From Salegentibacter holothuriorum (lineage in GTDB: Bacteria > Bacteroidota > Bacteroidia > Flavobacteriales > Flavobacteriaceae), in the NCBI RefSeq assembly GCF_900168045.1, contig NZ_FUYY01000001.1, forward strand, positions 620,001-684,000: a stretch of 64,000 nucleotides of DNA, written 5' to 3'. The translations under genes and the position numbers were made by a program. Shown in pieces: positions 42,995-52,211 of the stretch. A model generated the notes under the pieces. It worked only from the letters and a program-made list of their open reading frames with translations, did not search any database and was not told the origin of the DNA. The stretch's first letter is position 1. The number at the start of each line of letters is the position of its first letter.

Positions 42995-44281
42995 TTACAA
43001 TTTCTTATCACACCTATCTCCAAGCACTCCCTTCACATCATACACAACGGTACTCCCGTTTTTCAACTGATCCAGGTTCATTTCCAAAAATTCTTTATGC
43101 GCCACAGCCAGGACTACTGCATCATACTTTTCTTTTGGAAGCTCTTTAACAGTTTTTAGTCCATATTCGTGATTTACTTCCTCTGGGTTAGCCAGCGGAT
43201 CATAAATAGTAACATTCGTCCCGTATTCCTTTAGGTTTTTTATCACATTCACGACTTTAGTATTACGAACATCAGGACAATTTTCTTTAAAGGTAATTCC
43301 CAATACAAGAATATTTGAGTTTTTAACCTTCTGGTCATTTTGCAACATAAGCTTAACAACTTCCGAAGCTACATATTGTCCCATAGAATCATTCATTCTT
43401 CGTCCGGCGAGAATTATTTCTGGATGGTAACCTATTTCCTGGGCTTTTTGAGCCAGGTAATATGGATCTACTCCAATACAATGACCACCCACAAGTCCGG
43501 GTTTAAACGGAAGGAAATTCCATTTGGTACCGGCAGCTTCCAAAACATCCTGGGTATCTATCCCCATCATATTGAAGATCTTTGCCAGTTCATTCACAAA
43601 AGCGATATTAATATCCCGTTGAGAATTTTCTATAACTTTAGCTGCTTCAGCAACTTTTATAGTGGGAGCCAGGTGGGTTCCGGCAGTGATTACTTCTGCA
43701 TAAAGTTCATTAACCTTTTTTCCAATCTCTGGAGTAGAACCAGCGGTAACTTTTAAAATCTTATCTACAGTATGCTCCTTATCACCCGGATTAATTCTTT
43801 CCGGGGAATAACCAACAAAAAAGTCTGTGTTGAATTTAAGTCCGCTATGTTTCTCTAATACGGGTACACATTCGTCTTCGGTAACACCCGGATAAACCGT
43901 GGATTCATAAATAACGATATCTCCTTTTTTGAGAACCTTTGCTACGGTCTCACTGCTTTTGTACAGCGGAGTAAGATCTGGCCGGTTATTTTTATCAACA
44001 GGGGTTGGGACGGTAATAATATAGTAATTACAATCTGCTATATCTTCAAGATCAGCAGAACAGTATAAACCGTTCTTATTCTGTAATTCTTCCTTTTGAA
44101 CTAAAGCAGCCTGTAGAATATCATCCTCTACCTCTAATGTTGAATCATGACCACTCATTAGTTCTTTAATTCTGGCTTTATTGATATCAAAACCAACTAC
44201 AGGATATTTAGTAGCAAAAAGTCTTGCCAGGGGCAAGCCAACATATCCAAGGCCTATTATTGCTATTTTTTTATTACTCAT
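42995..44281 (-). CDS. UDP-N-acetylhexosamine 6-dehydrogenase (TviB/WbpO type)
   Basis: This 428-residue enzyme oxidises UDP-GlcNAc or UDP-GalNAc at C6 to the uronate. The N-terminal Rossmann loop is [15 protein letters not shown] (9-23). [20 protein letters not shown] has the TviB/WbpO subgroup signature, [13 protein letters not shown] and [19 protein letters not shown] follow, and the catalytic Cys is in [15 protein letters not shown] (about 265). It is distinct from ugd, so two uronates are made. With WbpP (46207-47202) nearby, UDP-GalNAcA is a plausible product. Confidence 0.88.
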   Translation of the reverse strand: MSNKKIAIIGLGYVGLPLARLFATKYPVVGFDINKARIKELMSGHDSTLEVEDDILQAALVQKEELQNKNGLYCSADLEDIADCNYYIITVPTPVDKNNRPDLTPLYKSSETVAKVLKKGDIVIYESTVYPGVTEDECVPVLEKHSGLKFNTDFFVGYSPERINPGDKEHTVDKILKVTAGSTPEIGKKVNELYAEVITAGTHLAPTIKVAEAAKVIENSQRDINIAFVNELAKIFNMMGIDTQDVLEAAGTKWNFLPFKPGLVGGHCIGVDPYYLAQKAQEIGYHPEIILAGRRMNDSMGQYVASEVVKLMLQNDQKVKNSNILVLGITFKENCPDVRNTKVVNVIKNLKEYGTNVTIYDPLANPEEVNHEYGLKTVKELPKEKYDAVVLAVAHKEFLEMNLDQLKNGSTVVYDVKGVLGDRCDKKL

Positions 44282-44323
44282 TATTTAATATTTTCTGCTA
44301 ATATATTTTTTAAAATTTTTAAA

Positions 44324-45466
44324 CTATGCTGCTTTAAATTCATTTAAAACTTCTTCTGTAGCTTTTATTACAGATTCTAAGTCTTCTGTTTTTAAATTAG
44401 GGTAAAGCGGCAAACGAACCAGGCGACCGGCAAGATCTTCGGTTAAGGGCAAATCGTTCTTTTTATAACCTAATTGCAGGCCCATCTTAGAGGAATGAAG
44501 CGGCACATAACTTGAATAAGCAGCTATCCCTTTGCGCTTCATAAGATCAATAAACAATTCCCGCTCCCTATTAGAATTGAAAATTAACCAGAAGCAATGA
44601 TAATTAGTTTTTTTATACTCTTCAAAATGCTGAATCACAAAATAGCCTTGTGACTCATATTTTTTTAGTTTACTTAAATAAGTATCGTAAATAATTTTTC
44701 GTTTTTCTTTAATCTCCTCTTCTTTCTCTAACTGAGCTAATAACATTGCTGCTAAAATATCAGACAAAAGATAACTTGAACCCTTTTCTATCCACGAATA
44801 TTTATTTTGCAATCCATCAATAACTTTAGTGCGGTCTGTACCTTTTTCGGCCATATATTCTGCGCGTTCCCGCCATTCAGGTTTATTCACAACCAAAGCA
44901 CCACCTTCTCCACAACTAAAATTTTTAGTATCATGAAAACTATAGCAAGCAAGATGGGCTTTTTCACCGCTTATTTCACCTTTATATAATGAACCATAAG
45001 ATTGAGCACAATCCTGCATTACTGTTAAATTATATTTTTCTGCGATTATCATTATTTCATCAATATCACAAGGAACGCCAGCATAATCAATAGGGATTAT
45101 CATTTTGGTCCTGGGAGTAATCAGCTTTTCAATTTGAGAAACATCTATATTCATATCTGAAGGCCTTATCTCGCAAAAAACCGGTTTAGCACCAAAAATA
45201 AGTATAGCATTGGCGGTAGAACTAAAAGTAAATGAAGGCAATATTACTTCGTCCCCAAGTTGAATATTTGCCAATAAAGCTCCCATCTCAAGAGCCGCAG
45301 TACAGGATGGTGTCAAAAAAACGCCTTCTAAACCATATTTTTGGAATATAAGATCTTTTACCCGGTTATTATAATTATAATTTCCGGCGTGCGAACCCGA
45401 AGCCAAAGCATCAGATATATAGCTTATCTCATTTCCTGTGATATATGGTAAGTTAAAAGGTATCAT
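44324..45466 (-). CDS. wecE: dTDP-4-amino-4,6-dideoxygalactose transaminase
   Basis: This 380-residue PLP aminotransferase acts on dTDP-4-keto-6-deoxyglucose from RmlB. It has LTPSCTAALEMGALL (about 51-65), MQDCAQSYGSLYKG, and the Schiff-base lysine K181 in SFHDTKNFSCGEGG, the exact arrangement of WecE/RffA. SGSHAGNYNYN near the N-terminus is also WecE-like. It overlaps wecD by 4 bp, and rmlA/rmlB lie at the same end of the locus, so the product dTDP-4-amino-4,6-dideoxygalactose is well supported. Confidence 0.9.
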   Translation of the reverse strand: MIPFNLPYITGNEISYISDALASGSHAGNYNYNNRVKDLIFQKYGLEGVFLTPSCTAALEMGALLANIQLGDEVILPSFTFSSTANAILIFGAKPVFCEIRPSDMNIDVSQIEKLITPRTKMIIPIDYAGVPCDIDEIMIIAEKYNLTVMQDCAQSYGSLYKGEISGEKAHLACYSFHDTKNFSCGEGGALVVNKPEWRERAEYMAEKGTDRTKVIDGLQNKYSWIEKGSSYLLSDILAAMLLAQLEKEEEIKEKRKIIYDTYLSKLKKYESQGYFVIQHFEEYKKTNYHCFWLIFNSNRERELFIDLMKRKGIAAYSSYVPLHSSKMGLQLGYKKNDLPLTEDLAGRLVRLPLYPNLKTEDLESVIKATEEVLNEFKAA

Positions 45467-46185
45467 CCTATCAGATTATTAGGTTTTCTCCATAAATGGT
45501 TAATTGCATAACTACTTTTACATTGAATACCAAAACGTTCATAAACTTTTAAAGCTTTTATATTTTTAGCCTGGGTGGTGCTCTTCAAAATCTTGCAGTT
45601 ATTTTCTAACAGATAAGTTTCTATAGCTTCCATTAACATAAACGATATTCCTTTGCCTTCGCTTTTAGCCTCCACTCCCATAAGCGGAATTATCCCCGTT
45701 CCATTTTCAATACGTTTTATAGTTGCAAAACCTTTAACTTCAGCATTGTCTTCGTAAACCAAAACAGCATCTGCTCCTTTCTTATTTACCGACTTGTCCA
45801 ACCAAATATCATACAGCTCATACACTTTGGATTTTTCAATATTATTGTCGAAATAAAATCTGCTTTGTCGTGCTATTCGCTTTACCTGCTCTTTCATCCC
45901 TGGTGTTGCATTGGGCTGGTCAAAGAACTTTATTTTTGGGTGAAACTTTTTTTTAAATTTTAATTCTTTGGAAAGCTCAACCATCTCGTCAATTTTTAGA
46001 ACAGAATAATATGCTGTTTCCTTTAGCTCGAAAGCTGAATTAAAATAGACTAAATCCACGGCCTCACCATAAAGTTCTAATATTGCTTGTTGATAATGCT
46101 TTTGTGAAATATTTGAGTTTATTCTGGCAATTTTACTTCCAAAAAATTGGGAATCCCAGTCTAATATTTCAAAATTCTTTTGCAT
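45463..46185 (-). CDS. wecD: WecD-like dTDP-fucosamine acetyltransferase (GNAT)
   Basis: This 240-residue GNAT has an N-terminal lobe opening LDWDSQFFGSKIARI (8-22), the WecD/RffC pattern of a D-S-x-F-F-G motif, and a C-terminal GNAT core with GTGIIPLMGVEAKSEGKGIS (about 173-192, acetyl-CoA loop) and TTQAKNIKALKVYERFGI. It is expected to acetylate the 4-amino group of the WecE product, giving dTDP-Fuc4NAc. Similarity is moderate in the middle, but the gene pair with wecE (ATGA-type overlap) is convincing. Confidence 0.82.
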   Translation of the reverse strand: MQKNFEILDWDSQFFGSKIARINSNISQKHYQQAILELYGEAVDLVYFNSAFELKETAYYSVLKIDEMVELSKELKFKKKFHPKIKFFDQPNATPGMKEQVKRIARQSRFYFDNNIEKSKVYELYDIWLDKSVNKKGADAVLVYEDNAEVKGFATIKRIENGTGIIPLMGVEAKSEGKGISFMLMEAIETYLLENNCKILKSTTQAKNIKALKVYERFGIQCKSSYAINHLWRKPNNLIG

Positions 46186-46206
46186 ACATTCAACAGACAG
46201 AACAAC

Positions 46207-47202
46207 TTATCTCAAATTTTCCCAATACCAGGAAACGGCTTCCTTCAAACCATCATCAATTTTATGACTTGGATTATAACCAAGCAAAATTTTCGCTTTT
46301 TCAACCGAAGCCAAAGAATGTGGAATATCGCCTGCTCTATTAGGCCCGTGTTTTACTTCCACATTGGCAATCTTGGGATCAAACCCAGAAAGATATTTTT
46401 TCAGTAATTGAGTGAGCTCTACCAAATTGGTTCTATCCCCAACAGCCGTATTATAAATTTCATTTACCGCCTCTTTATTTTCTGAAGTAAGCGCTCGTAA
46501 ATTCATTTGAATTACGTTATCGATATAGGTAAAATCCCTTGAATAAGTGCCATCGCCATTAATCAACGGGCTTTCGTGTTTCATAAATTGCATCACAAAC
46601 TTCGGGATTACAGCAGCATAAGCTCCATTGGGGTCCTGCTTTCTTCCAAAGACATTAAAATATCTTAATCCTATGGTATCTAATTGATAGGCATCCTGAA
46701 AAATATCGGCATATAATTCATTTACATATTTGGTAATTGCATACGGCGAAAGAGGCTTTCCTATTTCGTCTTCAATTTTAGGAAGTTTTTCTGAATCTCC
46801 ATAAGTAGAAGAGCTTGCGGCATACACAAATCTTTTTACATCGGCATCCCTAGCAGCCACCAACATATTTAGAAATCCTGAAATATTTACTTCATTACTG
46901 GTAATAGGATCGGCCAAAGATCTTGGCACAGAACCCAAAGCTGCTTCGTGTAACACATAATCTACATTTTCACAAGCTTTGTGACAAGTTTCCAAATCAC
47001 GAATATCCCCCTCAATCAACTTAAAATTCTCGTGGTTTTTAATTACCTCTAGATTATGTTTATGGCCGGTAGCAAAATTATCTAAACAGACTACTTTTGC
47101 ATTTAAGCCTATTAAAGTTTCACATAAATTGGAGCCAATGAACCCTGCTCCTCCGGTTACGAGAACTTTCTTATTTTCTAATTTCTCCTGAAATTCAGTC
47201 AT
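46207..47202 (-). CDS. wbpP: UDP-GlcNAc/GlcNAcA 4-epimerase (WbpP/TviC type)
   Basis: This 331-residue extended-SDR enzyme has TGGAGFIGSNLCETLI (16-31), LDNFATGHKHNLEVI, HEAALGSVPRSLADPI (the GSVPRS signature of WbpP/TviC), ASSSTYGDSEKLPK, PYAITKYVNELYA with Tyr-xxx-Lys, and RYFNVFGRKQDPNGAYAAVI. All fit the UDP-hexosamine-preferring epimerases. It opens a unit with wecD, wecE and the TviB-type dehydrogenase, under the TATCTTTG element at 47235-47242. A combined TviB/TviC pathway to UDP-GalNAcA is likely. Confidence 0.9.
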   Translation of the reverse strand: MTEFQEKLENKKVLVTGGAGFIGSNLCETLIGLNAKVVCLDNFATGHKHNLEVIKNHENFKLIEGDIRDLETCHKACENVDYVLHEAALGSVPRSLADPITSNEVNISGFLNMLVAARDADVKRFVYAASSSTYGDSEKLPKIEDEIGKPLSPYAITKYVNELYADIFQDAYQLDTIGLRYFNVFGRKQDPNGAYAAVIPKFVMQFMKHESPLINGDGTYSRDFTYIDNVIQMNLRALTSENKEAVNEIYNTAVGDRTNLVELTQLLKKYLSGFDPKIANVEVKHGPNRAGDIPHSLASVEKAKILLGYNPSHKIDDGLKEAVSWYWENLR

Positions 47203-47234
47203 TTGAGAATTTTAGTTAAACTTTTTATCGGCGG

Positions 47235-47242
47235 CAAAGATA
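47235..47242 (-). promoter_or_regulatory. Promoter -7 element for wbpP-wecD-wecE-tviB unit
   Basis: TATCTTTG on the minus strand (CAAAGATA on the plus strand) in the context CTTTGCCGCC, 32 bases before the wbpP ATG. It matches TAnnTTTG exactly; the -33 TTG is not evident. Confidence 0.6.
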
Positions 47243-47565
47243 GAATTTCTTTATGAGCCTATTGCTAAAGAAACCTTAAAGCTTTAAAAACGTTAAGAAT
47301 TGTTTGAAAGACAGTTTTGAAAACCTCTCTTGAAATCACTTTAGTCAATCTGTTTGAATTCAGCGATAACTTAAAAAAAATCACAATATTTCTATGTGAT
47401 TTACACCATTAGCTCGGGTAATGGCTGCGCCAGAAACACTTCCGTCACATCTAAGATATGCCACCTTCCCTTAAAAAAAGGGAAAGAGCTTTTATTTTTT
47501 GTAAAAAACAAGGTGCAATTTCTTAAAATATTGGTGGATTCGTGGCTGGTGTCCCCACCGCCTAA

Positions 47566-47722
47566 AACACGCAACATATTCTACTTGCAAAAAAGAGATT
47601 GCCACGACCTGTAAAAAACAGGTCTCGCAATGACACGCAACCCACAACTTGGAACACGTAACATATCCTAAATTTAAAAAAAGGATTGCCACAACCCTTG
47701 AAAAACGGGTCTCGCAATGACA
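47566..47722. repeat. Two direct copies of a 70 bp palindrome-containing repeat (family C)
   Basis: Units at 47566-47634 and 47653-47722 share AACACG(C/T)AACATAT, a run of A, GATTGCCAC, and GGTCTCGCAATGACA. Each carries a hairpin (ACCTGT-AAAA-ACAGGT in the first, CCCTTG-AAAA-CGGG in the second). Apparent open frames across them are repetitive and not coding. The rest of the 47203-47750 gap holds the wbpP promoter and a small hairpin, CTTCCCTTAAAAAAAGGGAA near 47464, with no gene. Confidence 0.7.
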
Positions 47723-47750
47723 AGTACCGAATCACGAATTTACCACCCAC

Positions 47751-49007
47751 CTACACCACCATCCCTGCAGCTACGGTTTCGTTAGTGCTTTCATCTATTA
47801 GGATGATGCTTCCTGTATTACGATTATCTCTATAAGTATCTAACATCAATCTGCGGGTCGTTCTAATTTTCACTCGAGCGATATCGTTCATGCTCAAACT
47901 GGAATCTTCGGTGTCCCTTTTAAAAGAATTGATATCCATTTTATAAACTACTTCTTTAATCATTGCCCGCTCTTCATTAGAGGTATGCTTAATCGTGTAT
48001 TTAGCTCTGGGTTTTGCCGAATCATTATTTAACCAGCACAACATCACATCAAATTCCTGTTCCAATTCAGGCTGATTGCTTTTTCTTACAATCATATTCC
48101 CTCTACTAACATCTATATCGTCCTCAAGTACCATAGAAACGCTCATGGGAGCATAAGCTACCTCCACTTCCTTTTCTCCTGCATTAATAGATTTTATTTT
48201 TGACTCAAAGCCGGATGGCAATACAGACACCTCATCTCCTACCTTATAAACACCACTAGCAATTCTCCCTGCATAACCTCTATAATCCCTAAATTCTTCA
48301 CTTTGCGGGCGCAAAACTGTTTGCACCGGGAATCTTGCATCTATTTTATTGATATCACTACTGATATATAAATTTTCTAAAGTGCTAAGCAAAGTGCCGT
48401 TCTGATACCACTCCATTTTTTCCGAGCGATTTACCACATTATCTCCAAGCAAAGCACTAATCGGAATAAAACGAACATCCTTCATCAAAAGCTTAGATGA
48501 AAACTCCTCAAACTGTCCAATAATTTTGCTGTAAACTTCCTCTGAATAATCTACCAGGTCCATTTTATTAATACACACAATAAGGTGCGGGATATTCAGC
48601 AATGAAGCTATAAACGAATGGCGCTTGGTCTGTTCTATAACTCCGTGCCGGGCATCTATTAAAATAACCGCGGCATTAGCCGTAGAAGCTCCGGTCACCA
48701 TATTTCGGGTATATTGAATATGCCCAGGGGTATCTGCAATAATAAATTTACGTTTTGGCGTAGTGAAATAACGGTAGGCAACATCTATGGTAATGCCCTG
48801 TTCCCTTTCGTCTCTTAAACCATCGGTAAACAATGCCATATCAATACCATCGTGTCCTTTTTTTGCGCTTGTCGCCGTTATTGAATCAAGTTGATCTTCA
48901 AAGATCGATTTAGAGTCATACAAAAGCCGACCAATTAAAGTGCTTTTCCCATCGTCTACACTTCCGGCAGTGGTAAATCGTAATAGTTGGTTGTTGTTTA
49001 TTTCCAT
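47751..49007 (-). CDS. cysN: Sulfate adenylyltransferase subunit 1 (GTPase)
   Basis: This 418-residue elongation-factor-like GTPase drives ATP sulfurylase (with CysD), making adenosine 5'-phosphosulfate from sulfate and ATP. The G1 loop is AGSVDDGKSTLIGRLL (14-29), G3 is IADTPGHIQYTRNM (about 92-105), G4 is INKMD. Domains 2 and 3 follow. The protein ends without a fused APS kinase (CysC) domain, which is sometimes present in other species. It lies 116 bp downstream of cysD, with two family-B palindromes in the gap. The location between sugar genes suggests sulfate use in glycan sulfation or simple cysteine supply. Confidence 0.94.
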   Translation of the reverse strand: MEINNNQLLRFTTAGSVDDGKSTLIGRLLYDSKSIFEDQLDSITATSAKKGHDGIDMALFTDGLRDEREQGITIDVAYRYFTTPKRKFIIADTPGHIQYTRNMVTGASTANAAVILIDARHGVIEQTKRHSFIASLLNIPHLIVCINKMDLVDYSEEVYSKIIGQFEEFSSKLLMKDVRFIPISALLGDNVVNRSEKMEWYQNGTLLSTLENLYISSDINKIDARFPVQTVLRPQSEEFRDYRGYAGRIASGVYKVGDEVSVLPSGFESKIKSINAGEKEVEVAYAPMSVSMVLEDDIDVSRGNMIVRKSNQPELEQEFDVMLCWLNNDSAKPRAKYTIKHTSNEERAMIKEVVYKMDINSFKRDTEDSSLSMNDIARVKIRTTRRLMLDTYRDNRNTGSIILIDESTNETVAAGMVV

Positions 49008-49015
49008 ATTAATAA

Positions 49016-49043
49016 GCCCCTCCCAACCTCCCCAAAGGGGAGG
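49016..49043. repeat. GC-rich palindrome, family B, upstream of cysN
   Basis: GCCCCTCCCAACCTCCCC followed by AAAGGGGAGG, in the gap between cysD and cysN, 8 bp upstream of the cysN start. It is one of two facing copies in the same gap (the other at 49101-49122). In RNA it could form a stable hairpin right before the cysN start. Confidence 0.7.
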
Positions 49044-49100
49044 ATTAAAAAGGATATATTTTTAAGTTAATTCAAATTTCATTTTTAAAGAATTTAAGTT

Positions 49101-49122
49101 CCCCCTCCGGGGGTTAGGGGGC
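49101..49122. repeat. GC-rich palindrome, family B, abutting the cysD stop
   Basis: CCCCCTCCGGGGGTTAGGGGGC ends one base from the TAA of cysD (49124-49126). Its GGGGGTTAGGGGGC arm corresponds to the GGGGGCTGGGGGGC arm at 42971-42994. Confidence 0.65.
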
Positions 49123-49123
49123 T

Positions 49124-50029
49124 TTAAAAATACCCCTGCTTTTTCCTGTCTTCCATAGCCGTTTCACTACGCTTATCGTCTGACCGATCTCCTCTTTCGG
49201 TTTTTCGCATTGCTGAAACTTCCTTAACAATTTTCTCAAGTGTATCTGCCTCTGATTCTATTCCCCCTGTAATTGTAATATCCCCTAGAGTTCTAAACCT
49301 TATTTTCTTCTTTTCTACCTTCTCTTCTTCTTCAAGCCTAAGATGTCCTGAAAACGGAATCCAGGAATTACTTCTAAAAACCACTTCCCGCTCGTGAGCA
49401 AGGTAAAGGGATGGGATACTTATATTTTCTCGTTTTATGTAGTTCCAAACATCCATTTCGGTCCAGTTACTTATAGGAAATGCCCTGAAATGCTCTCCCT
49501 CAAAATGTTTTCCGTTTAAAAGATTCCATAATTCCGGCCTTTGATTTTTGGGATCCCATTGTCCAAAATCATCCCGGTGACTAAAAAAGCGTTCTTTAGC
49601 CCTAGCCTTCTCCTCGTCACGTCTTCCGCCGCCAATAGCACAATCTATTTTATTTTCTTCTACGGCATCAAGCAGGGTTGTTATTTGCAAAGCATTTCTA
49701 GTCGCATTCTTCCCTCTTTCTTCGGCTACACGTCCCTGATCTATAGCATCCTGAACAGAACCTACTATCAATTTCACGCCTAACTTTTCAACCAAATCAT
49801 CTCGAAATGCTATAGTTTCAGGAAAATTGTGTCCGGTATCTACATGCATCAATGCAAAAGGAATTTTACTGGGGTAAAAAGCCTTTTTTGCCAAATGGGT
49901 TACCAAAATAGAATCTTTCCCTCCCGAAAATAATATTACCGGATTATCAAATTGCGCCCAAACTTCACGCAAAATATAGATCGCTTCCGATTCTAATTCG
50001 TCTAAATAATTTAAATAATACTTGTTCAT
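49124..50029 (-). CDS. cysD: Sulfate adenylyltransferase subunit 2
   Basis: This 301-residue PP-loop ATP pyrophosphatase is the catalytic partner of CysN. The PP motif is LFSGGKDSILVTHLA (33-47), followed by HVDTGHNFPETIAFRD, GGGRRDEEKARAKERFFS (about 133-150), LWNLLNGKHFEGEHFRAFP and ISNWTEMDVWNYI, all characteristic of CysD. It begins a cysD-cysN pair; cysQ lies upstream, 151 bp away. No promoter matching TAnnTTTG is seen in that gap, so it may be read from the cysQ promoter. Confidence 0.95.
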   Translation of the reverse strand: MNKYYLNYLDELESEAIYILREVWAQFDNPVILFSGGKDSILVTHLAKKAFYPSKIPFALMHVDTGHNFPETIAFRDDLVEKLGVKLIVGSVQDAIDQGRVAEERGKNATRNALQITTLLDAVEENKIDCAIGGGRRDEEKARAKERFFSHRDDFGQWDPKNQRPELWNLLNGKHFEGEHFRAFPISNWTEMDVWNYIKRENISIPSLYLAHEREVVFRSNSWIPFSGHLRLEEEEKVEKKKIRFRTLGDITITGGIESEADTLEKIVKEVSAMRKTERGDRSDDKRSETAMEDRKKQGYF

Positions 50030-50180
50030 CTTAATTTAATTCATTTTTTCATCAAAGGGCTTTAACCAAGCTAAGCTTAATTAAGCTTCTTTGTTTTACT
50101 TACACTAAAGACCAGACTTATAAACTTCAATTTCATCTACTAACATATATAGCCGATTTTTAAACCAAAAAACCAAATAT

Positions 50181-51020
50181 TTAGTCATCAATATTTCCTG
50201 AAAGATTGGAAACAATAAAAGAGTTATTTTTTAACTCTCTCCTATTGTAAACCATTTCCTTTTCAGTTTTCTTATCTACCACCTTCAATCCAACCGCTTT
50301 ACAAATAGCATGACCTGCCGCTGTATCCCACTCCATAGTTGGCCCTAACCTTGGATAGACATCCACAAGCCCTTCTGCCATCAAACAAAATTTAAGGGAG
50401 CTTCCCTTTGGAATAACTTTTACCTCCTGTTCATATCGTTCTTTAATCGCATCAATATATTCAAGTGTCTCGGAATTGATATGCGATCTACTCCCTGCAA
50501 CATTTATAGTTTTTTGAACAAAACCAGGAAATATTTCTTCAGCATTTTTTAATAGATCTTTTATTTTAATTTCATCATCCACAATTATTTTAAAAGATTT
50601 TCCTTCTTTTACATCTCCATAATAGAGCGCCCTACTTACTGGAATATAAATCACTCCAAAAACAGGTTTATTATTTTCTATAAGCGCGATATTTACTGTA
50701 AACTCTCCGCTCTTTTTTATAAATTCTATTGTGCCATCTAAAGGATCTACAATCCAGCAGGAATCCCATTTTTTTCTTTCAGAAAAATCAATTTCCTCAT
50801 TTTCTTCGCTAATAATTGGAATCCCCAAAGGTTCCAGAGCATCAACAATAATTTTATTCGCTCTTTTATCTGCAAGCGTTACCGGCGAATCATCTTTTTT
50901 AAGCTCCACCTGAAAATCCCCATCATTATAAATCCTTAATATCTCATTTCCCGCCTCTACCGATGCCTTGATAGCTACCAAGTAATCTTGCCGAATTTTA
51001 TTCTGAATTTCACTTTTCAT
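50181..51020 (-). CDS. cysQ: 3'(2'),5'-bisphosphate nucleotidase
   Basis: This 279-residue lithium-sensitive phosphatase of the inositol-monophosphatase fold degrades adenosine 3',5'-bisphosphate (PAP) left after sulfotransfer from PAPS. It has DDSPVTLADKRAN (metal-1 Asp), SEENEEIDFSERK, CWIVDPLDGTIEFIKKSGEF (the WIVDPLDGT motif, about 91-99) and GPTMEWDTAAGHAI (late metal Asp). The presence of a PAP phosphatase with cysD/cysN points to PAPS use somewhere, although no sulfotransferase or APS kinase is encoded in the window. Confidence 0.93.
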   Translation of the reverse strand: MKSEIQNKIRQDYLVAIKASVEAGNEILRIYNDGDFQVELKKDDSPVTLADKRANKIIVDALEPLGIPIISEENEEIDFSERKKWDSCWIVDPLDGTIEFIKKSGEFTVNIALIENNKPVFGVIYIPVSRALYYGDVKEGKSFKIIVDDEIKIKDLLKNAEEIFPGFVQKTINVAGSRSHINSETLEYIDAIKERYEQEVKVIPKGSSLKFCLMAEGLVDVYPRLGPTMEWDTAAGHAICKAVGLKVVDKKTEKEMVYNRRELKNNSFIVSNLSGNIDD

Positions 51021-51057
51021 ACAATTTTACTCTTTTTAATAAGATAGAGATACTGCG

Positions 51058-51065
51058 CAAATATA
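51058..51065 (-). promoter_or_regulatory. Promoter -7 element for cysQ
   Basis: TATATTTG on the minus strand (CAAATATA) in the context TATATTTGCGCAG, 37 bases before the cysQ ATG. It is an exact TAnnTTTG match with no evident -33 TTG. Confidence 0.55.
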
Positions 51066-51235
51066 ATATTTCCTATTAGTCTATCGAATTAATAGGGTAT
51101 TAATTATCGGGATTTGGAGAATATATATTTATCTGCGATTATCTATATGGAAAACATAAAAATTAAAACCCCCAGGATGATTAAATTGTGAATCTTCTGA
51201 TTCTTATGAGTTTACCAAAAAAAAATGAGTTAAAT

Positions 51236-51263
51236 CAAAAAGCTCGGGGCAAGCCCACGAGCT
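51236..51263 (-). terminator. Rho-independent terminator after rmlA
   Basis: On the minus strand the stem AGCTCGTGGG-cttg-CCCCGAGCT is followed by TTTTTG, about 80 bp downstream of the rmlA stop. It would end the rmlB-kinase-rmlA unit. Between stem and rmlA lies a dispersed-type motif (GAGGCTTGCTTCG) that resembles text at 6050-6070 and 58243-58260. The rest of the 51021-51341 gap holds the cysQ promoter and nothing else I can name. Confidence 0.6.
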
Positions 51264-51341
51264 ATGAATTGAAAAAAACTTTTTGAAATTTCGAAGCAAG
51301 CCTCGGGGAATTGAACCCTCTGGAGAGATTAAAAAATAAGA

Positions 51342-52211
51342 TTACACTAAATTCTTTAAATATTTCCCATATTCACTCTTCTCAAGCTCAAGAGCTAGAT
51401 TGAGTAATTGATCTTTAGTGATATATCCCTTACGAAAAGCAATTTCTTCTGGACAGGCTATTTTGAGACCCTGTCTTTTCTCTATGGTTTGTACAAAATT
51501 AGACGCCTCCAGCATAGAATCAGGCGTACCGGTATCCAGCCAGGCATAACCACGCCCCATAATTTCGACTTTTAACTCTTTTCGGTTCAAAAATTCCTGA
51601 TTAATACTGGTGATCTCCAATTCACCACGGGCGCTTGGTTTGCATTCCTTCGCGATTTCAATAACTGAATTTGGATAGAAATAAAGTCCGGTGACTGCAA
51701 AATTACTTTTTGGCTTTTTTGGTTTTTCTTCTATGCTAAGGGCACTTCCACTAGCATCAAAATCTACAACTCCATAACGTTCAGCCTGGTTTACAAAATA
51801 ACCAAAAACAGTGGCCTGCCTATATTCTTCACAGTTTTTAACCGCGTTTTCCAGCAACCTACTAAAGCCCTGACCATAAAAAATATTATCTCCTAAAACC
51901 AGACACACATCATCATTATTAATAAAATTTTCACCTATAATAAATGCTTCAGCCAGCCCATTAGGTTTTGCTTGTTCTGCATAGGATAAATTCAACCCCC
52001 AATCTTTTCCATCATCTAATAACTTTTGAAAATTCGGTAGATCTTCCGGAGTGGAAATAATAAGAATTTCCCTAATTCCCGCTAGCATTAAAACAGAAAG
52101 CGGGTAATAGATCATAGGTTTGTCATAAACCGCCAGTAACTGTTTTGAAACGCTTTTGGTAAGCGGATACAATCGTGAGCCTGTACCACCTGCTAGAATA
52201 ATTCCTTTCAT
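51342..52211 (-). CDS. rmlA: Glucose-1-phosphate thymidylyltransferase
   Basis: This 289-residue enzyme makes dTDP-glucose from glucose-1-phosphate and dTTP. It has the signature [20 protein letters not shown] (3-22), [32 protein letters not shown] (about 105-116) and [19 protein letters not shown] (164-182). Length and motifs are entirely normal. It shares a 4 bp overlap with the kinase-like gene upstream. Product goes to RmlB, then to WecE/WecD; no rmlC or rmlD is present, so rhamnose is not made here. Confidence 0.96.
   Translation of the reverse strand: MKGIILAGGTGSRLYPLTKSVSKQLLAVYDKPMIYYPLSVLMLAGIREILIISTPEDLPNFQKLLDDGKDWGLNLSYAEQAKPNGLAEAFIIGENFINNDDVCLVLGDNIFYGQGFSRLLENAVKNCEEYRQATVFGYFVNQAERYGVVDFDASGSALSIEEKPKKPKSNFAVTGLYFYPNSVIEIAKECKPSARGELEITSINQEFLNRKELKVEIMGRGYAWLDTGTPDSMLEASNFVQTIEKRQGLKIACPEEIAFRKGYITKDQLLNLALELEKSEYGKYLKNLV

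Noticed and set aside
42932-43159. Plus-strand ORF at the end of the UDP-hexosamine dehydrogenase gene
   Set aside because: Lies largely antisense to a well-supported gene and runs through low-complexity and family-B repeat DNA.
47566-47722. CRISPR array
   Set aside because: Only two units with the palindrome inside the repeat, no regular spacers and no cas genes.
47492-47750. Short minus-strand ORFs across the cysN-wbpP gap
   Set aside because: Their protein text is itself repeated (two copies of the same phrase), following the tandem DNA repeat, which shows they are products of the repeat and not genes.
51236-51320. tRNA or small RNA gene suggested by the GC-rich hairpins after rmlA
   Set aside because: The hairpin is followed by a T run and fits an intrinsic terminator; no cloverleaf or T-loop sequence is present.
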